From: Amoebidium appalachense
Taxonomy: Eukaryota > Ichthyosporea
Direction of reading: 5' to 3'
DNA length: 64,000 nucleotides
NCBI GenBank assembly: GCA_963693365.1
Contig: CAVNZM010000007.1
Span: 10,478,001 to 10,542,000 of the forward strand
A program made the translations under genes and the position numbers. Every line of letters starts with the position of its first letter. The stretch's first letter is position 1. Positions 10,768 through 23,160 of this stretch are shown here, piece after piece. The notes beneath the pieces were generated by a model that saw nothing but the letters and a program-made list of their open reading frames with translations, was not told where the DNA came from and did no database searches.

Positions 10768-13135
10768 TCAGCACATGTTGAGCATCCCCACGGCCTTGGT
10801 GAAGAAAGAGGCAGACAGGGCCTTGGTGAACATGTCGGCCTTGTTGTCAGCAGAAGCCACCGGGACCACAGTGATGTTGCCCAGCAGGTGATGTTCCTTG
10901 ACGGAGCAGTAGCGGACGTCGATGTGCTTGGTCTTGGGCTTAACCCCCAGGGTGTCCAGCAGGGCCCGGGCAGACTCATTGTCCCCATGGATGGGCACCG
11001 GGGTGGGCTCATTGATAGGATTAAGGCCCAGGTCGTCCATCACATAGTTGAGCCATAGGGCCTCGTTCGTAGCAGCAGACATGGCCACAAATTCAGCCTC
11101 AGTGGAGCTGTGGGTGGTGATGGACTGGAGCCGAGACACCCAGGACACAGGGGAGGAGTTTATGAAGAAGACATAGCCCGTGGTGGAGCGCCGGGTGTCG
11201 CGGTCCTCGGCGTAGTCGGAGTCGGAGTAGCCAACAAGGTTGGGGGGGCCGGGACGGTAGACAATACCCAGGTCGATGGTGGCCAGCAGGTAGCTTACAA
11301 CTCTGGTAGCCATAGTCCAGTGGGTGACGGTGGGCGCATGAATGTGTCGAGTAAGGACTCCCAGAGCCTGGGAAATGTCGGGGCGGGTGGTACGCGCAAT
11401 CCACAGCAGGGCACCGACCAGGCTGGCATAGTCCTCCTTCTTGCTGTAGGCTGGGGTCTTGTTGCTTTCACTGGCCTGGCCCGGGACGATGGGGGTCTTG
11501 GTGCCGGACATGTGGGTGAGACGAAAACGGGCAGCCAAGTCGATGATGTGTTGACGATGGCCCAGACGCAGAGACCCGTCCTCCAGCCAGGTAAGAGTGT
11601 GCCCGATGAGCAGGGTAGGACGACCCAGGTCCTTGGCAGAGAAACGAGCATCCAGCTTGGTGAAAAAATCGTCGATGAGCGCATCAGTGGCGGCCGTCAC
11701 GGTGAAGTCATCCACGTAGGCAGCAAGGGCAATAAATGTTGGGGTCCCGGCATTCTTGATGAACAGGCACGGGTCAGCAGCACTCACAATGAAGCCTTGG
11801 TCGAGGAGATGGTCACGGAGGGCCTCATACCACTGGCGCGGTGCCTGTTTTAGGCCGTAGAGCGCCTTGTGGAGCAAGCCGACAGCATGGGGGGCCGAGG
11901 GGTTGACGAAGCCAGGGGGCTGCTCAATGTAGATGGTCTCGTTGACGGTGCCGTTGAGGAATGCTGTGTTGACGTCGATGTGGCGCAGAGGCAGACCTTG
12001 GGCCACGGAGGTAGCCAAAACCAGCCGGATGGTAGCCAGCGCAGCCACAGGTGACTCGGTGACGAAATAGTCCTGGCCAGGCTGCTGGTAGTTGCCCCGG
12101 GCCACAAGCCGGGCCTTGAAAGCAGTGACGTTGCCGACGTTGTCCTGCTTGACCGTAAAGACCCAGCCGACCGGAATGACAGTGGAGCCATCCTCTGGAC
12201 GGGGCACAAGGGTGAAGGTGCCGTTGTCTTCCAGGGCCTTGAGCTCACGGTGTGCAGCCTCCTCCCATTTCAGACGCTGGGGACTCTTGAGTGCAGCCCG
12301 GACAGTCTTGGGGACAACAATGGTGGAAGCCTTGATGGGTGTTGATGCAGGAGCCGTAGCCTGGGGGGCAAGGGGGGCCGTAGCAGCAGCCACGTTGGCA
12401 GTCGGGCCTCGACGTTGGTCGTTGTACACAGCGCCACTACGGGTCGTCCGGGGGAGCCGATGTGCAGGCTCGGGCAGGATCGGAATGTCCAATTGATCAC
12501 TCGGCGCTGTCCCATTGGCTGACAGACGAGACGAATCAGATTGCTGATCATTCCGGACGATGTGATTGGCTGGCTGATTTGACGAATCAGATGACTCCAA
12601 AAAATGATGAATTGCCGGTGCGGTCGACCAATCAGATGGGACATCACGGAGGGGGTGCAGAATAGCAGCCTCGTCGAACTGCACGTCACGGCTGACGGTC
12701 ATCTTGTGTGCTGCTGGAATCCAGACCTTGTAGCCCTTGATGTTAGGAGGGTAGCCCACGAAGACGCCCTTGACGGCACGAGGCGCCAGTTTCGGTGTAT
12801 CCTGTTGATGGACGTAGCAGGGAGAGCCCCAGACACGGAGCCGGCTGTAGTCGGGAGGAATGCCGGTCCACAGCAGAGCGGGAGACGATTGGCTGCCGGT
12901 GGCTCGCGACGGGAGCATGTTGCGTATAAAAGCCGCGGTCACAGCTGCCTCGGCCCAGAATCCCACCGGAAGGCCGGACTGCTGCAGGAGTGCCCGAACC
13001 ATGTCGAGGAGGGTCCGGTTCAGTCGTTCGGCAGTCCCATTCTGTTGAGGAGAGCCGGTGGTAGTGATCTGATGGCGAATGCCATGCTCACGGTTGTAGT
13101 CCCCGAAGGCCGTGCCCATGTACTCGCCCCCCCCC
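10768..13135 (-). CDS. Copia Pol, second ORF: integrase C-terminal part, reverse transcriptase, RNase H
   Basis: The open frame to the stop at 10768 encodes the rest of the integrase core after the frameshift, including the catalytic-Glu region SPQQNGTAERLNRT. It then encodes a copia reverse transcriptase with KARLVARG, DVNTAFLNG, YGLKQAPRQW and the active-site YVDD motif. The RNase H domain has Asp in YSDSDYA, Glu in STEAEF and Asp in HGDNES, and ends near KHIDVRY and NKADMFTKAL. All expected catalytic residues are present. The frame is open to 13164, but residues before the G9 run near 13127 are out of frame with the real protein. No ATG start of its own is expected. Confidence 0.92.
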
Positions 13136-15067
13136 GTCGGACTGAAACACCTGCATGGGAACACCGTGTTGGGTAACCGCCGCCTTGTGGTACGTCACAT
13201 ATGCAGCCAGTGTGTCCGACTTCTTGACGAGGGGCACGGCCGTGGTGTGGCCGGTGAATTCGTCGTGGAACGTCGCCAAGTACTGAGCACCACCGATCGC
13301 GGGAGGGAAGGGGCCGCTGATGTCGCTGTGAACCTTGGCTAGGACCCGGGGAGCTTGGCTAGTTGATTCGGAGAAGGCAACACGGTGGGCTTTGCCGAGG
13401 GCACAGGGCTCACACACACCCGGAGACTTGGCACCGCCACCCACCAACAGGCCTGCAGACTTGATGACCGAGCGTACAGCGTCAATGCCAGCATGGCCCA
13501 GACGGTAGTGCCACGTGTTGAGGTCGGCAGTAACCTTGAGGATACGCGGAGCAGTGGTGGTTTGGGCGTCCGGGGTTGTGTCCGCGCGCAGAAGAGACAC
13601 CGCCATGTGGTACAGCTTGGTGCCGACAGCCGAGCCGGTGGCCAGAATTTGATCGCCGTAGCACAACTTAACGCCGCCGCGGGTGTCAAAGCGGGGTAAA
13701 ACACCGTTGGTAGTTGCCGTGAACACACTGATGAGAGTGTCGGGGATGGAGGGCACGTAGAGTACATCCGTCAGCTGATGCACCGCAGTAACGCCGTCGA
13801 TGGTGCTGGAAAAGAACACGTCGCCCACCCCAAGCACTGCACATGCACCCTTGTCGGCTACTTGGACCGTGGAGTAAGGCGCCGCACGCATGTTGATGAA
13901 CACATCGGGCCGGGGGCACACATGGTCAGTGGCTCCAGAGTCGAGGAGCACCTTGTTGGTGCCACAGTCGTTGCTAGACATGAGGAAAGCCCGGGGAGCG
14001 GCAGCCCCCCCCTTGCACTGTGCCGTAGTGTGGGTAGTAGAGGCAGGGTGGTTGATGCAGGACCCAGGCAGGAGGGGACCACCCTTAGGTTTGCGGCCGT
14101 TGGCACGGTTGCCCCCCTTGCACATGGCGGTAGTGTGACTGGTAGACAGTGGGTGGTTGACGCAGGAACCCTTGGGGTAGGTGCTGGCACGGTTGTTGCC
14201 AGAGTTGCTGTGTTGGCCGTTGCCGTTGGGGCACTGAGACTTGATGTGGCCTGGTTTGCCGCAGCCGTGGCAGATGACAGGTTGAGGAGCCCGTGTGGTG
14301 AAGGCGGCCGGCCCGGAGCTGGTAGTCACACGTGCACGTGGGTGGCTGGTCTCATATGCCCGTAGCTGTTGGAGGAGGCCCATCACGGTAGGCTTGGGTG
14401 TCATCTTGTAGGCAATTACAGGCATTTCGTAGTAAGGCACCTTGCCGAGGTCGTTGGTGAGCTTGGTCAGCACTTGAGCATCACCAATTTGTGTGCCGTA
14501 ATCGGCCAGGCGCCGCACGTAGCCGCGGAGTTTCATGGCGTATTTCGTCGCGGTGTCCGTAGGTTCAGGCGTAGAATTCATGTACAGCCCGATAAGGTCG
14601 TACTGATTGGCCTCAGATTGCTCCAGGTAGTGGGCAGATAGGGCCGACCATATCTCCGCAGGTGTGGTGGTGCGTGTTAACCCTAGGATACAACGCACGT
14701 CAATCGAGAGTGCTTGCCACAGGTAGGAACGGGCAGTGTCGACCTGTTCACGGGTAGCCGGGTGCTCCGTACTGGGCGCGATGGTGTGGAGAAGACCAGC
14801 ACCAGAAAGCTGGACATACATGGTTTCGGCCCATGTGTGGTAGTCCGTGCCTGAATCATTATCAATGCCAGTGAAGAGAGGGATGTCGACCTTGAACTTG
14901 ATGGAATCATTACGTGAGGGGCCCATAACCCTGTTGGACATTGTGTTCATAGAAGCTAGTTCTAGTGCACGTTGTTCCTTCTGTAAGTCAGAAATGATTG
15001 CATCTTGTGAGGCCAACCTCTGCTCCAGTAGTTGGACTAGTTGCTGCAACTGTAAGTTGTCAGACAT
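13088..15067 (-). CDS. Copia Gag, protease and N-terminal integrase, starting inside the 5' LTR
   Basis: The ATG at 15067 lies inside the LTR. The frame crosses the LTR end and the primer-binding site without a stop, an arrangement also known in yeast Ty1. Gag is followed by a CCHC zinc knuckle, CHGCGKPGHIKSQC. Two further Cys/His motifs of the form C-x2-H-x5-H-x4-C lie in HTTAMC- and HTTAQC-ending segments. The aspartic protease motif is LLDSGATDHVC. The pre-integrase HHCC finger spans WHYRLGH to CEPCALGKAH. The integrase core has its first Asp in VHSDISGPF and its second in QSDGGG. After this Asp a run of nine G shifts the frame and the ORF stops at 13088. Confidence 0.92.
   Translation of the reverse strand: MSDNLQLQQLVQLLEQRLASQDAIISDLQKEQRALELASMNTMSNRVMGPSRNDSIKFKVDIPLFTGIDNDSGTDYHTWAETMYVQLSGAGLLHTIAPSTEHPATREQVDTARSYLWQALSIDVRCILGLTRTTTPAEIWSALSAHYLEQSEANQYDLIGLYMNSTPEPTDTATKYAMKLRGYVRRLADYGTQIGDAQVLTKLTNDLGKVPYYEMPVIAYKMTPKPTVMGLLQQLRAYETSHPRARVTTSSGPAAFTTRAPQPVICHGCGKPGHIKSQCPNGNGQHSNSGNNRASTYPKGSCVNHPLSTSHTTAMCKGGNRANGRKPKGGPLLPGSCINHPASTTHTTAQCKGGAAAPRAFLMSSNDCGTNKVLLDSGATDHVCPRPDVFINMRAAPYSTVQVADKGACAVLGVGDVFFSSTIDGVTAVHQLTDVLYVPSIPDTLISVFTATTNGVLPRFDTRGGVKLCYGDQILATGSAVGTKLYHMAVSLLRADTTPDAQTTTAPRILKVTADLNTWHYRLGHAGIDAVRSVIKSAGLLVGGGAKSPGVCEPCALGKAHRVAFSESTSQAPRVLAKVHSDISGPFPPAIGGAQYLATFHDEFTGHTTAVPLVKKSDTLAAYVTYHKAAVTQHGVPMQVFQSDGGGRVHGHGLRGLQP
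14919..14931 (-). other. Primer-binding site of the copia element
   Basis: GGGTTATGGGCCC on the minus strand directly follows the LTR end TCCAACA. It matches the anticodon-region complement of initiator tRNA-Met, as used by Drosophila copia, where a cleaved half-tRNA primes minus-strand synthesis. Here the site is also translated as part of Gag. Confidence 0.85.
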
Positions 15068-15696
15068 AGTGTCGTGTATGATGGGTAACTAGTCTATGTG
15101 TTTTGTGCACTGGAAACGACAGTAGAAAAGTGTAAATCAAACGTTCTGCTTCCCATGTTTGTGACATGGGAGGCACTGCTTTATATAGTCGTTGGCCACC
15201 TCATGGTGGCCTCGTGTGCACCCTGGTGGTGGGCCATGTACAGCATGGCCGAAAAGAGAGCACAATGAAAACAAGTCGTTAAAGATATAAAAGTTAACTG
15301 TGCACGTTGAGTGGCTAGTTAACTTGCACTAAAGCACACAAATAAACGTGTTTAACACACCAATTGCAGTTAAACGTAAATCTTGCTTCACACAACTAAA
15401 AATATTCTGAGAATATCCGGGAATAAAGCACACTACCACTCTAAGAATAGAATCCTGTGGCAAATATAGACATGACATCATCTGAACCGGGAATATTAAT
15501 TAATGAGCACAATTAGCACGTTGCTAGTGAAGCTCGTCATTGGTACAGTTTTGGCTCAAACATATAACTACCATATATGAATATGACCGTAAACAAAAGC
15601 TCTATGCACTCGAGTGAGTGTTGAAACAGTTATTCAATTGCTCAGAAACTTTCTCTAACAGACATTGCTAGCCGGGAGTACCAGTGTACTCCAACA
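14932..15696 (-). repeat. 5' LTR of the copia element, carrying promoter and gag start
   Basis: This LTR matches the 3' LTR along its whole length as far as I could read. TATATAAAG (complement of 15179-15187) lies about 110 nt upstream of the gag ATG at 15067 and is a plausible TATA box. The last 136 nt of the LTR are coding. The identity of the two LTRs indicates a recent insertion. Confidence 0.93.
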
Positions 15697-15961
15697 AGCC
15701 GCACATCCGAATTCTCACAGTACACACACGCACACACATACTCCGCCCGGGTCTGCACCTTTTCACAACGAGCCAGCACCAGCAGCTGCCAGTCCTCCGC
15801 CTGCAGATGTTCCCTGGGCTCCGTTTGGCGCCGCAGGGGCAGGACCTGACCCTGAGGTTGTTAAAGAAGAACCAGGAGGCAGCAACGGTCGGTGGCTAAA
15901 TGATTTGCCCACACCGGTTTTTCCGAACCTGTCTAAGGCACAGGGGGAAGATGCCTTGTAG
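15697..15961 (+). pseudogene. 3' part of the host ORF disrupted by the copia insertion
   Basis: After the right-hand AGCC target duplication the frame continues at 15701 with GCA CAT CCG and runs to the TAG at 15959-15961, encoding 86 residues. It is Pro/Ala-rich and probably disordered. It contains VVKEEPGG, which fits a SUMOylation consensus (hydrophobic-Lys-x-Glu), and ends shortly after RWLNDLPTPVFP. Together with 9059-9816 it forms one continuous frame once the element is removed. Function is unknown. Confidence 0.65.
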
Positions 15962-16231
15962 GTAATTTACAGTTCCTGGGAAAAGTTCTCAAGATTCGTA
16001 GGTTTGCCCCTACATGTCTAATAAGTAAGTGGCAGTCCAAAGTCACACGCACACTTTTGCGGGGTTTATTTGTATTTGTGCCCGGGGGAAAAGGAGAGAG
16101 AGAGGGAAGGAAAGAGGGGAGAGGTGAGGAGGGGACAGGTCGGATAGAGAAGAGAGGGTGGGAGGGCAAATACTTCTTTAAGCGGCTTATGTGCTTATTG
16201 AATTTCAGCGCGAGATGGGATACTCCAGCAG
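15962..16231. other. Non-coding stretch, GA-rich
   Basis: Downstream flank of the disrupted host ORF. A purine-rich tract (GGAGAGAGAG and similar) lies at 16090-16165. I see no gene. Confidence 0.5.
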
Positions 16232-16695
16232 CTAAGTTGGGACCAGACCATATATCGAGAGCGTTACAGGCCCAGGTTTACAACAGTTGTTAGATAGAAA
16301 GGAGGCAACTTCTGCTTCAAGGAAATTTGCCAAGGGTTTAAGCGCTCTAGTTCTCTCTTTCTTGATCCAAGCGGCGAGAAGGGGTAAACCATATTGACAT
16401 GTCGGGAAGACAAAAGTGCGAACAAATGTAAGTCTAATAGAAGGATGGAGGGGTGTGTCTTAAAAAATATTAGCCGAGAAGAAAGCTAACCGCTTACGAG
16501 CCAGCTCTACCCTCTTTTCGAATGATATGGGAAAACATAACACCAACCGGAACACCAAGATATTTGTATTCTGGAACTATAGGTACAGGTTTAGATGATA
16601 ATGTAGATGTGTGTCACTTGTTAGCTATATCAGGTACAAGAACACCACATTTGTCTATGTTAAGGATCATAAGGTTTGCCTTGCACCACTTGGGA
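16232..16695 (-). pseudogene. Relic of a non-LTR (LINE-type) reverse transcriptase
   Basis: Minus-strand translation from 16695 gives WCKANLMILNIDKCGVLV, a stop, then VPEYKYLGVPVG. These match the conserved segment of non-LTR reverse transcriptases in which a Cys/Ala-Asn-x-Met-x-Leu-Asn block is followed by YKYLG. After further stops and a frameshift, a second segment containing VRTFVFPTCQYGLPLL and ending in ANFLEAEVASFLSN continues the same domain downstream. The stops and frameshift show that it is dead. No target-site duplication or A-tail was identified. Confidence 0.75.
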
Positions 16696-18517
<1,822 letters not shown>

Positions 18518-19084
18518 TAGGCTATCCATATATGGTATCATTACATCCATATCATTGGTTCATAGGGTAGGGATTCTCAACCGCGTGTGCTTCAGTCACA
18601 CCACATAACTCCCCCCTCAAGATACTTCGTCCTCGAAGGATTCAGAGACCTGCTCCCTTAGGAGGCAGACGATGTTAGTAATTTGGTCAGTATGAGGAGT
18701 AGCCGTAGCCTTTGCAACTTTCACCCTCGAGCACCATGCAAGCCGGTAACATCCTGGGTATCATTGTATACTTATCAGCAGAGAACATAACCATATGACC
18801 ACTTGGGTTCACGTCTGTGAGTGCATATTAAGCACCTTTCCCTTCTTCATCATTTTAGTAATTCTTGTTATGCCTCTGGAAGTGCTCTCGGCACTTATCA
18901 ATTTCATCGTGTTTAAGTTTCATTATTGCACACCATGTGCCGTAGAGCTCTTAGGTTCTTGCATTTGGGTCTTCGTGATCATACTTTGTCTCAGTTAGGC
19001 TATCCATATATGGTCATCATTGCATCCATATCATTGGTTTATAGGGTAGGGATTCTCAACTGCGTGTGCTTCAGTCACACCACA
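18518..19084 (-). mobile_element. Degenerate Ty3/gypsy-like LTR element
   Basis: Two direct copies of an LTR start (minus strand TGTGGTGTGACTGAAGCACA) begin at 18605 and 19084 and agree for about 87 bp with a few substitutions. Immediately upstream of the left copy in transcript sense is a polypurine tract, GAGGGGGGAG (18606-18618). It is preceded by a short reading frame ending QVSESFEDEVS-stop. An acidic Pol C-terminus, then polypurine tract, then LTR is a common layout in Ty3/gypsy elements. The body between 18740 and 18997 is deleted or unrecognisable, and the right LTR is cut short. Confidence 0.6.
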
Positions 19085-19199
19085 CAGTGTGTGTGCTGGC
19101 CTGTGTGTGTGATAGCGCACACATGATCATTCCGAATTGAATTTTTACAGATCTTTCTTCGTTTCTTTATTATTTCAATTCTTCTCCTTCTTTTTTATT

Positions 19200-19227
19200 T
19201 GTGTGTGGGTTCGTGTGTGTGTGTGGT

Positions 19228-19258
<31 letters not shown>

Positions 19259-19437
19259 AGGGGGGAGGGAGGGGGGGGGGGGGGAAGGGGAGGGTGGAAA
19301 GGGGGAGGGAGGAGAAGCCACAGGGAAGGCTAGCTGCCAGTATTAACGTATTAACGTATTAACGTAAACTGCCAGTATTAACGTATTAACGTATTAACGT
19401 AAGTAAGTATTAACCTCTGGGGGTCACACACAGGCAC

Positions 19438-19496
<59 letters not shown>

Positions 19497-19515
19497 CACA
19501 CACGCACACACACAC

Positions 19516-19554
<39 letters not shown>

Positions 19555-19560
19555 CACATT
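19200..19560. repeat. G-tract, TATTAACG minisatellite and (CA)n block
   Basis: A G-rich tract occupies 19229-19310. At 19336-19410 the octamer TATTAACG is repeated in two groups of three, each group preceded by GCCAG. A (CA)n block with a few G and T interruptions follows at 19427-19550. Confidence 0.9.
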
Positions 19561-20215
19561 TTCAAGTTGAGTTGCACATCGGCGTCCGCATTACTGACTA
19601 TCAAGACAGCTAGGTCAGTCTTCAAATTCCTCTTTCCCTCAAAACCCCCCCCCCCCCCCTTTTCTCCCCCTCCTTCCACCCCTCCCCCTTCCCCCCACCT
19701 CCGCCCTCCTCTGCCCATGAACTTTCCCCCCCCCCCCCCCCCCCCCCCCCCCTCCTGCCCCCCTCCTCCCCTTAGGCCCCTCTGGTTTTTGTTTCCCGGT
19801 CTGCGGTTCCTGTTCCCTGTACAAGAAAATTTCCCTTTTGCAAAAGAATATTGTTACGGTCACGGATCAATCTGCTAGGTACTGACACAAACCAGTTGGC
19901 ATGGTACCTGCAGTCTGTCTAAATTCAAAATTCAAGTCAGTATCATCTAACATCGGCCAATATATCCAACATATCTATCTTCCACAATTACATTATTGGT
20001 AGCCAACCGGCAGTATATCTAACTTCAACCATCAAATACTTTGAAATCACACGTTTGGTGCACTGCCCGGTCGTGATGGATCCCAGAACTCCGGAATCGT
20101 CTCGTGCACGTGGCAAAGTCGGTTTCAAACTAAAAATGTCGAATTGAATTAAAAATTTAGGTTATACAAATAATTCCCCTACACATACAATAGACGTTGC
20201 CAGTAATAACCGGGA
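19561..20215. other. Non-coding stretch with C-runs, 3' of the 7TM receptor gene
   Basis: C-rich tracts occur at 19646-19770. The remainder is ordinary AT-balanced sequence. I found no reading frame with family similarity. It probably contains the 3' untranslated region of the minus-strand receptor gene ending at 20216. Confidence 0.5.
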
Positions 20216-20736
20216 CTATACACCATCTGCCTGCAGTCTGTTCACTGTGCGCAGCACCAGGGCTCTAAATAACACCCCGTTGGTGGTGCCCGACAGATTG
20301 ACCATGATTGTCTGCCATACATCCATCCCCATCCCTGCAGTTCGTCGTGAGGCACCACTGCCAATCACAGCCACAAAAATTACGTAAGGCAGCCATTGAA
20401 GCACAAACACCAATAGAAACCAGTTAATGTCACGTGCAAGCAGCTGCAATCGCCCAATCAGCTCCTCCTCAGACTGGGTGGCTGAGAAATTGCTTGTGAC
20501 CGTTGTAGAATCGAGTGGGGTGGGTGTGGGGCATGACCCAACTTTTGCCAAAGAACCATTAGCATCAGAGTTCAACTTGGTGTGTTGTGTGCCTTTGTTG
20601 CCCTGCTCGCAGGGGTTTTTCTTGGATGCTTGCTGAGTGAAGAAACTGACAGCCTGATATGATTGGTCGTCAGTTAACCTGCAAAACGGCAATCTAGATT
20701 TGAAGGACTGTAACAGTTCAATCGTTGTGCCCTATG

Positions 20737-20767
<31 letters not shown>

Positions 20768-22223
20768 TTTTCCGGGGAATGCACCAGCAAACCAAACATG
20801 TCTGTGGGCCGGATAGCCAAACATGAACACGCCAATAAAAATCATGATGCAGCTCGTTAACAACACCCACTCTGAAACCCGTTTTGTATTTATATCCGAG
20901 GTTTCAATATTCTACCATTGGGATGGGGAAGCCTGAAAGGCAAGTACATTAGCGCCCGTGGGGAACGGGGGGAGGGGGGAGGGCGGGGCGGGGAGGGGGT
21001 GGAGGGGGGAGGGGGGGGGGGGGGAGCAGGGAGAGGGGAAAGAGGGGGGAGGGGGGGGGGGGGGGGGAAAGAGGGAAGAGGGCCTAATTTGTGTTACAGC
21101 CTACGAGATCTGCAAAAGCCAACACATATAAATTTAAAGAGCACGCAACATAAACAGAACCCACTGGCCGGGGGTGGATGGGTGGGTGGGGGGGGGGTGG
21201 GGGTTGGGGGGTAGGGGGGTGGGGGGGTGGGGCGGGGGGGGAAGGGGAGGGGGGGGGGGGGGGGAGGAGAGGGGAGGGGGGGGAGGGGGGGGGCAGCAAG
21301 CCAAAGTGCCCGGTTAGGGCGATGGGGAGAGCAAGCGTTGAGGAAATGGGGAGTTTCAGAACCCGAAATGGGGAAGGAGGATGGGGAGGAGGAGGGGGGA
21401 AGAGGGGGGAAGGAGGGGGACGGGGGTGGGGGGGGGGGGGGGGGGGGGGGGGGGATAGCCACCTTCAGGTCTGAAAGTTCTGCCGCCGTGGGTGTTACCA
21501 CCACGTTTTCCTCCAGATTGCTGCACTCTCCCGGTGGCAGCTCCGTGCTCTGGTCTGTAAATTTACTAACTTCCACTATTGGTTCGCATTGGACCCCCCC
21601 AAACGGTGACCGGCTTCGGCTGCTCGTAGGTGCAGGGGGGAGCACTGCCCGCTTGTGAAAGTTCGCCGCGCCGTACAATCGAACCGCGGATGAAGCAAAG
21701 TAAAATATGCAAACAATGACGGATACGAAGGGAATCAAGATGTTGTATGTGTACGGCCACCACCTCGTCGATTGGTAGCCTAACCCGCATCTTAATCCTA
21801 ATTGACCATAGGCAGCAGGACTAGCCAATGGAAAGAGACATAGGAGTAGAGGGAGCCACCAGCTGAATAGTTGAACCCGCCATGCATACCGACCTACATT
21901 GGGTTGCTTTCCGCAAACAATAAGATGATATAAATAGCAGGCAATAGTTGCGGTGGTAAAGCACACACTGGTGACCCCCCAAGTCCAAAATATTGCCTGG
22001 GCGGTGCACCACGGTCCAACGTTGATGTATGGATGTATCAAAAACGGAAGAACATTTGCACAGCTGGCCATGCAAAGTAAGAGGTCCGATATTGCTAGAT
22101 ACATGGGAAAATATTGTAGGGGGCTCATGTAGCTGCGGGGGGCTCTTGCTTGTAATTTCAAAGTGAAGATAACGATGGTGAGGGACCCCAGTGTGCTGAG
22201 ACACATAACAATGAATGCCGCCC

Positions 22224-22230
<7 letters not shown>
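20216..22230 (-). CDS. Seven-transmembrane receptor of the cAMP-receptor-like family (2 resolved exons, 5' exon missing)
   Basis: Exon A runs from about 22230 to 21463 and exon B from 20653 to 20216, joined in phase 0. TM1 contains [16 protein letters not shown]2 has [16 protein letters not shown]3 follows [13 protein letters not shown] and ends near [11 protein letters not shown]4 is [12 protein letters not shown], and [11 protein letters not shown] supplies the second loop Cys. TM5 is [18 protein letters not shown]6 is [17 protein letters not shown], and TM7 includes [11 protein letters not shown]. The spacing, the TM3 Cys and the short WW-rich TM4 resemble Dictyostelium-type cAMP receptors (class E/CAR-like). 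A long, polar third cytoplasmic loop is split by the intron. The exon B acceptor is ambiguous: ATATCAG at 20654-20656 fits the phase, while TTTTGCAG further upstream does not. The N-terminal exon was not found. Confidence 0.75.
20738..21455. repeat. C/G homopolymer tracts inside the receptor gene intron
   Basis: A C-run occupies 20738-20767. Long G-rich tracts lie at 20961-21068 and 21180-21294, and a further G-rich tract runs from 21378 to the donor at 21462. On the coding strand the donor GTGGCTAT is followed at once by a C-tract. Confidence 0.9.

Positions 22231-23160
<930 letters not shown>

Larger units (their letters stand above)
9817..15696 (-). mobile_element. Ty1/copia LTR retrotransposon, near-complete, recently inserted
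   Basis: The 5880-bp element is read right to left. It has 765-bp LTRs at 14932-15696 and 9817-10581 that look identical, each starting TGTTGGA and ending TCCAACA. A 13-nt primer-binding site (14919-14931, minus strand GGGTTATGGGCCC) directly abuts the 5' LTR and matches the initiator-tRNA-Met half-molecule type of copia primer. A polypurine tract directly precedes the 3' LTR at 10582-10594. AGCC occurs on both sides (9813-9816 and 15697-15700) as a 4-bp target duplication. The order Gag, protease, integrase, reverse transcriptase, RNase H defines Ty1/copia (Pseudoviridae). One frameshift in a G9 run splits the ORF. Confidence 0.95.

Noticed and set aside
11110-14365. Plus-strand open frames across the copia element
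   Set aside because: They are antisense shadows of a clearly coding gag-pol on the minus strand.
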